From the NCBI RefSeq assembly GCF_018691265.1, contig NW_024881299.1, positions 253,045-317,044 of the forward strand: a stretch of 64,000 bases of DNA, given 5' to 3'. This DNA comes from Tyto alba (taxonomy: Eukaryota; Chordata; Aves; Strigiformes; Tytonidae). A program made the position numbers and the translations under genes. Each line of letters starts with the position of its first letter. The first letter of the stretch is position 1. Below, in pieces: positions 59,406 through 64,000 of this stretch. Below the pieces are notes generated by a model. That model was not told where the DNA came from. It saw only the letters and a list, made by a program, of their open reading frames with translations, and did no database searches.

Positions 59406-62400
59406 TCAGCTGCTACTGCTGCTGTAAAAAGAACAACACCTACTTCTCCCGGTGCCCTCCGCCGCCTCTGCTTCGGAAGCATTTCTCAGCAATTCCCAGC
59501 GTCCCTCTTAAAATGCCCCCGTGAATCGTGACCTCAGACCAAACACCGCTGTCTGCAAGCCAAGCCTGCACGGGGGCCCGCCGAGATGGACAGACGGACC
59601 GGCTGTGGGAGACGCTGCAGATGACGGGTTGGAACGTTCTTCGCCGTGAGTCACTGCTGAATCAACGTCGGATTGTGATTCTAGGTGCCACAGCGCTGCC
59701 GGCTTAAAAAGAAATCATTATGCATCAGCTCTTCTCTCTCGCATTACTGAGAGAGGGAGAAGTGGGATTTTCATGAAGCAAAACACCAAGTAATGAAGTG
59801 TCCACCTACTACTATTAGGCGCTTGCTACGAGAAGATGTTCAACACTAAGTGTTACCAACCCCACCGTTTCCGCTCTTTAACCAGCCCCAACTGTTTTAC
59901 AGTTGATGACAGCTAATGACACTTAGAACAAGGCTGGCAGACAATAATTTCATTACAAATCCCATGCCACCACCGTTCCCACCATTCAGAGTCTAACAAG
60001 CATAAAATTGCATGCTCAGTATGTACGCAGGCAGGTATGTCATTACTCTGACAAAGAAATGATAGTATTTGTAGACAGTATGTTAACAAAAGAATAATAT
60101 TCAGATGAAAATCACCTTTGGTTCAACATGAAGAAAGTGGGTTGCATAGAAAATATGTCTCTTTTTCTGCAGAAACATTTAATTCTTCTCAAACTCCCTT
60201 TCTTCCCCGTAGTTGTGGTTAGCACACTGAAGATTAGTCACTGAGCAATGGATTTCAGCTGTAAAACTAATCGCTCTTCTCCTTTCTAACTCCGTACTAG
60301 GGAGCTGAGATCAACACAACATCATGATTTTTATTTTTTTTCCCTTTATGCAATTCCTTTCAGCTTTACACAGTGCAAAATAAATCAAGTTACCTCTCTA
60401 TGGGTGCCCAAAATTTAATCCCTAATAACAAGGAGGCTGCTTTAAACTGTTTTAGCAAGACTTTGAATAAATGTCTTTGCTTAAGAGGAAAGAAAGTACT
60501 CCTTACACTTCAACTGCCATCCTGTTCATTTGCATTTGAGGAATTAATGGGAACCTTCAGACTGGTTCAGTATTAATGCATTTGAACAATTCATTTGTTG
60601 CTGGCACTGACAGAGGTATGCTTGAGAAAAATCAGTCTACTGGGATGGAAAGACTCTTCTGTAATCCCATAAAGCGTGCTTTATCAGCCGGTCTCCGCAA
60701 GGCATCAGTGAAAGCCATTTCGTTAGCCACCGGGAAGCCTCTCCCGCTGAAACTGGCAGGGACACTCCCTTGCTCTGCCCCTCAGTTGCCGTTTCATCTC
60801 TCGAGAGCACGCAGCTGCCCTTACCTCTGACACCCGCGAGCATTTCCAAGGCAGCAGTACCTAGAAGCAACAACTATTCGGGGCTGCAGAGGGTACTGCG
60901 GGTGGAAGCCGAGCACGCTGCTGCGAACACGCACCCCTCGCTTCGGGACAGGGCTGAGGGCACGGCCAGCCCCGAGGCAAGCGAAGATTTTGACAATAAG
61001 CAGAGGAACGTTTGGTCTGTACCGCTCAACACTCCTTCTGTTTAAGGAAAAGCATGTCCTCATTTCTTTATCAAAGCAGCATCCCAAATTCCAACCCATT
61101 CTGGGAGCCCCCCCAGCTCTACTCGGCACGAAGAGACAATCCACCACAGAGAACGACCAAGGGGATGAAGCCAACACATGATAGGGCTCTGCTTTTGTCA
61201 CACAGGCACAGCGTTCGGGATTTATTCGGTGTTTCTCCATCACCCCTACCTTCTGCCCTGCTGCTGGGACTTAAATCCAGAGCAGAGCTGGGGAAAAAAA
61301 AAAAAAACAAAAAAAAAAGCGCCAGTCTCAGTCGCATGCTGCACAAAATAATGAAACCATATCACAAAGACAAGCATTCTTGCCCAGCATGCAGCAGTTT
61401 CCAAAGAGACTTATAAACTCCTCAGCATCAAGATTAACATCATTTTTTTTTTTTTTTTTTTAAATTGCAATTGTTTGGAACAATTGTGCAAAGCTTACTG
61501 TGTGTTCCTTTCCTCCTGGCTTGCAATTTCTTTTATTAGCTTGAAGCAGGATCTATCTCTACTGCCTTCCCCGATTAATGCAGAAATCAGAAAGCCACAG
61601 GTGCCACGAAATCAGAAGTTTGTAGGAAAAAACCCTCCTCCCTGAGCACACTTGTCAGGGGATGCCAGCTCAATCAGCAGAGCAATAAGAAACAAGCCCG
61701 TTGTAAACACGTATATACAGCAGATATAAAGACTGGTGCTGTACTGGGCCTTACCCAGCGGGCCAAAGTTACACTTGAAAAAGTGCAAAGGTATTCCTGA
61801 GCTTTCGTGATAATTGGTAACTTACCTATTTTCTCCCTGATTGTCAAATGGTTTAAGCTTCACAGCCCAAAAACGCAGAGGGGCAGGGAATAGCTTCTAG
61901 CAGTTGTCCTGGCATTACCAAAACGCAACTTTTTGTGTTCTCCTACAGCCCAGCAGTCCCGCTCCTCCCTTCCCAGAACAGCCTGACACCAAAAAGTCCT
62001 TTAAGATTGGCGCATTTAAGTGCATCTCACCAGATAACTGCGCTGTGCAAGGAAGCGACAGGGTATTTCCCTTTATTAACGTAAAGCTCTAGAGACCGTT
62101 CAGAATCCAGTGAAGATTATTGACCAGTCCAGGCTACACATGGAATTTATTCAACAGGCTCTACCATCATTCTTAATTTGCCTTAATAACCGGGATGGAG
62201 TTCAAGAAGCATTTTTGTGCTGCAGATACAAAATTCTTGTAGCCAGGCAAAGATGTGCAGAGAAGCAATTTGGCCCAGATGGAGCTTGCTGGGTATATAT
62301 GCTAAGATGATATATTAGTTTGAAAAATTCATCGAGACAATTAACACACACTTCAGACATCCATACAGACCAAAAATCTTCAAGAAGGTAATTAATGTAC

Positions 62401-64000
62401 CACCACATGGTGGTGTGCATGAGTTTTATTCCAGCTTACACTGCATTTGTCACTGGCCAGAGTATGCTGAAAAGCTGATAACGCCGCCTTTGAAGAACAA
62501 AAAGGAAGCCAAAAGTTAATCTAGACTGACATTTTTATTCAAAACACAAAAGATGCAGCGGACTAGAGAAATAAAAGAAACGAGCATGTAAAGTGTCATT
62601 TTGACCTTTGTAGATAAAGGATTCAGAAGCGTTTGGGGGAGAAAAAAAAAAATCATCAAGTTCCTCAAAGGTTGTATAAAACTCAGCATCAGAAGTTACC
62701 ACCATTCCCTTCAGAAACAAATGTTACATGTTTAATTAGACAATAATCTACCAAACAGTGCTTAAGAGGCCACTCTTTTCCTTTTTCAAGTATAAATCCC
62801 ATGCAAGTGACCCTTCTGCCACAAGAGACGGTGCTTCTGTATCACAGTTAGTTCCTGACCACTAAACATCCCTCAGATGCAGCACTGATTTTAGCTCTGC
62901 AGTTGGGTTGGTTTTGGTGGTGTTTTTTTGTTTTTTTTGTGATCTTCCTACACAGGAAGACTCGAGTGCTCTGGCAAGACAGATGGACAGACGTTTGGCA
63001 AGATCCGCAGCCTTCAACAGAAAGGGAACAAGTCTGTAATCATAGAGGCATCTGCCGTAAAGGAGACAAAACCCAATACTGGCTAGAAAAGCTACTCAAT
63101 CTTGGCCCCTAGAGAGCAGCTCATCAGTGAAGTGCTCATAATCCTCCAAAAAAGGCCTGAAGTGGAAGGTGATGTATGTAAAAGTGAAGATTGCCAGGCG
63201 GTGAGTTTGCTTATATCCTGCAAATGCAATAAGACGATGACAGAGTCCTACAACATCATCAAAAAACAGAGGGAAAGAAAAAAATAGTAATTAAAAAAAA
63301 AAAAAAAATCATTGAAATGCAAAATTTATTCCAGAGCAGCCAAAAAGGACTGCTAAAATATTAGTCTCAAATCAGACTCTATCTTGCAGGAGATAAAGGT
63401 TGTCTAAGGTGACAAACCAACAACAAGAGTCTTTAAGCCTCTAGAGTTTTGTTTATTACTAAAATTAAAAGTTATGAAAGAGTGAGAGAAGATTTTTTTT
63501 TTTAAAAAATGATAAAACAAAGCTTGCATTTTAAGTTTTGGTAGGGTTTTTGTTTGTTTGTTCTTTAAACTATTTTGAATTGGATTATAAAACTACATAA
63601 TGTCTTCTTGCTGCTGGTATGCATAATACCCACCGCAGGAGCTGTCACGGAAGGCAGACTATTTACGAGGGCCAATTAACTCTGGTTTTGTAGCTTATCT
63701 TGATTTCTGCAGGAGGGAACGGCAGCTTCTTCATGATGAGGTAGTTTGTCTTTATGACCCAAGCAATCATAAACAAATAAAAAGGCTTCCATTTCAGAAC
63801 AGGACTGAGAAACACCAACTGAAACACACTTGCTCCGACACCGAGATCTTGACCCTTAGCAGGAGCACGGTGTGGATTCGAGCAGTTAATTAATCACTCA
63901 CCATCTACAGTGGCTGTTTCTGCAGAGCTCTGGTGTCGCTAAAAGGAATTTCTCCAGTTGAAAAAAAAAAAATTTCTTTATGTGACAACGCTTGGAGACA
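59406..64000. other. Unassigned AT-rich DNA to the right edge
   Basis: No gene recognised. It contains an A-rich run at 61293-61318, the 20-T run at 61443, a TTTG tract near 62910, and further A/T-runs at 62641, 63294 and 63961. A moderately GC-rich stretch lies at about 60750-60980, without a recognised exon. Confidence 0.4.

Overview
The window looks like a piece of an avian genome, most likely a small GC-rich microchromosome. The evidence is interspersed CR1 LINE fragments, a bird-type ERVL-like LTR, compact GC-rich genes whose introns are packed with minisatellites, and the gene order HIF3A - PPP5C - CALM3, which matches human chromosome 19q13. The species cannot be named from the sequence.

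The window has two very different halves. From 1 to about 29 kb it is extremely G+C rich and holds three genes in tandem on the + strand. HIF3A (14 coding exons, 1002-11210) has its first coding exon off the left edge. PPP5C (13 coding exons, 13567-23513) is complete. CALM3 (6 coding exons, 24484-26879) is complete. All three were assembled by following splice phase exon by exon; every intron is GT-AG. The only reading-frame break is in HIF3A exon 6, inside a G-run/C-run, and is probably a homopolymer-length error. Nearly every larger intron carries its own tandem repeat with its own unit length, and the strand that carries the G-runs flips repeatedly from intron to intron. The CALM3 promoter and first intron hold about ten RFX X-box-like palindromes.

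From about 29 kb to 64 kb the base composition falls to ordinary, AT-richer DNA, with GC-rich islands at 29.7-31.8 kb and 55.6-55.9 kb. The only protein gene found there is LRFN3 (SALM4), on the - strand, in two coding exons (47617-46242 and 35029-34519) separated by an 11.2-kb intron. It encodes 628 residues. The remainder is intronic or flanking DNA with CR1 fragments, an LTR relic, poly-T and TTTG tracts, and a 21-bp minisatellite that splits one CR1 copy.

The genes do not form a pathway. HIF3A is a hypoxia-response bHLH-PAS regulator, PPP5C a TPR serine/threonine phosphatase that works with HSP90, CALM3 the universal calcium sensor calmodulin, and LRFN3 a neuronal synaptic adhesion protein. 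Their grouping reflects conserved synteny for the first three. The CALM3-LRFN3 adjacency is either a lineage rearrangement (both genes lie on human 19q, about 10 Mb apart as I recall) or an assembly join.
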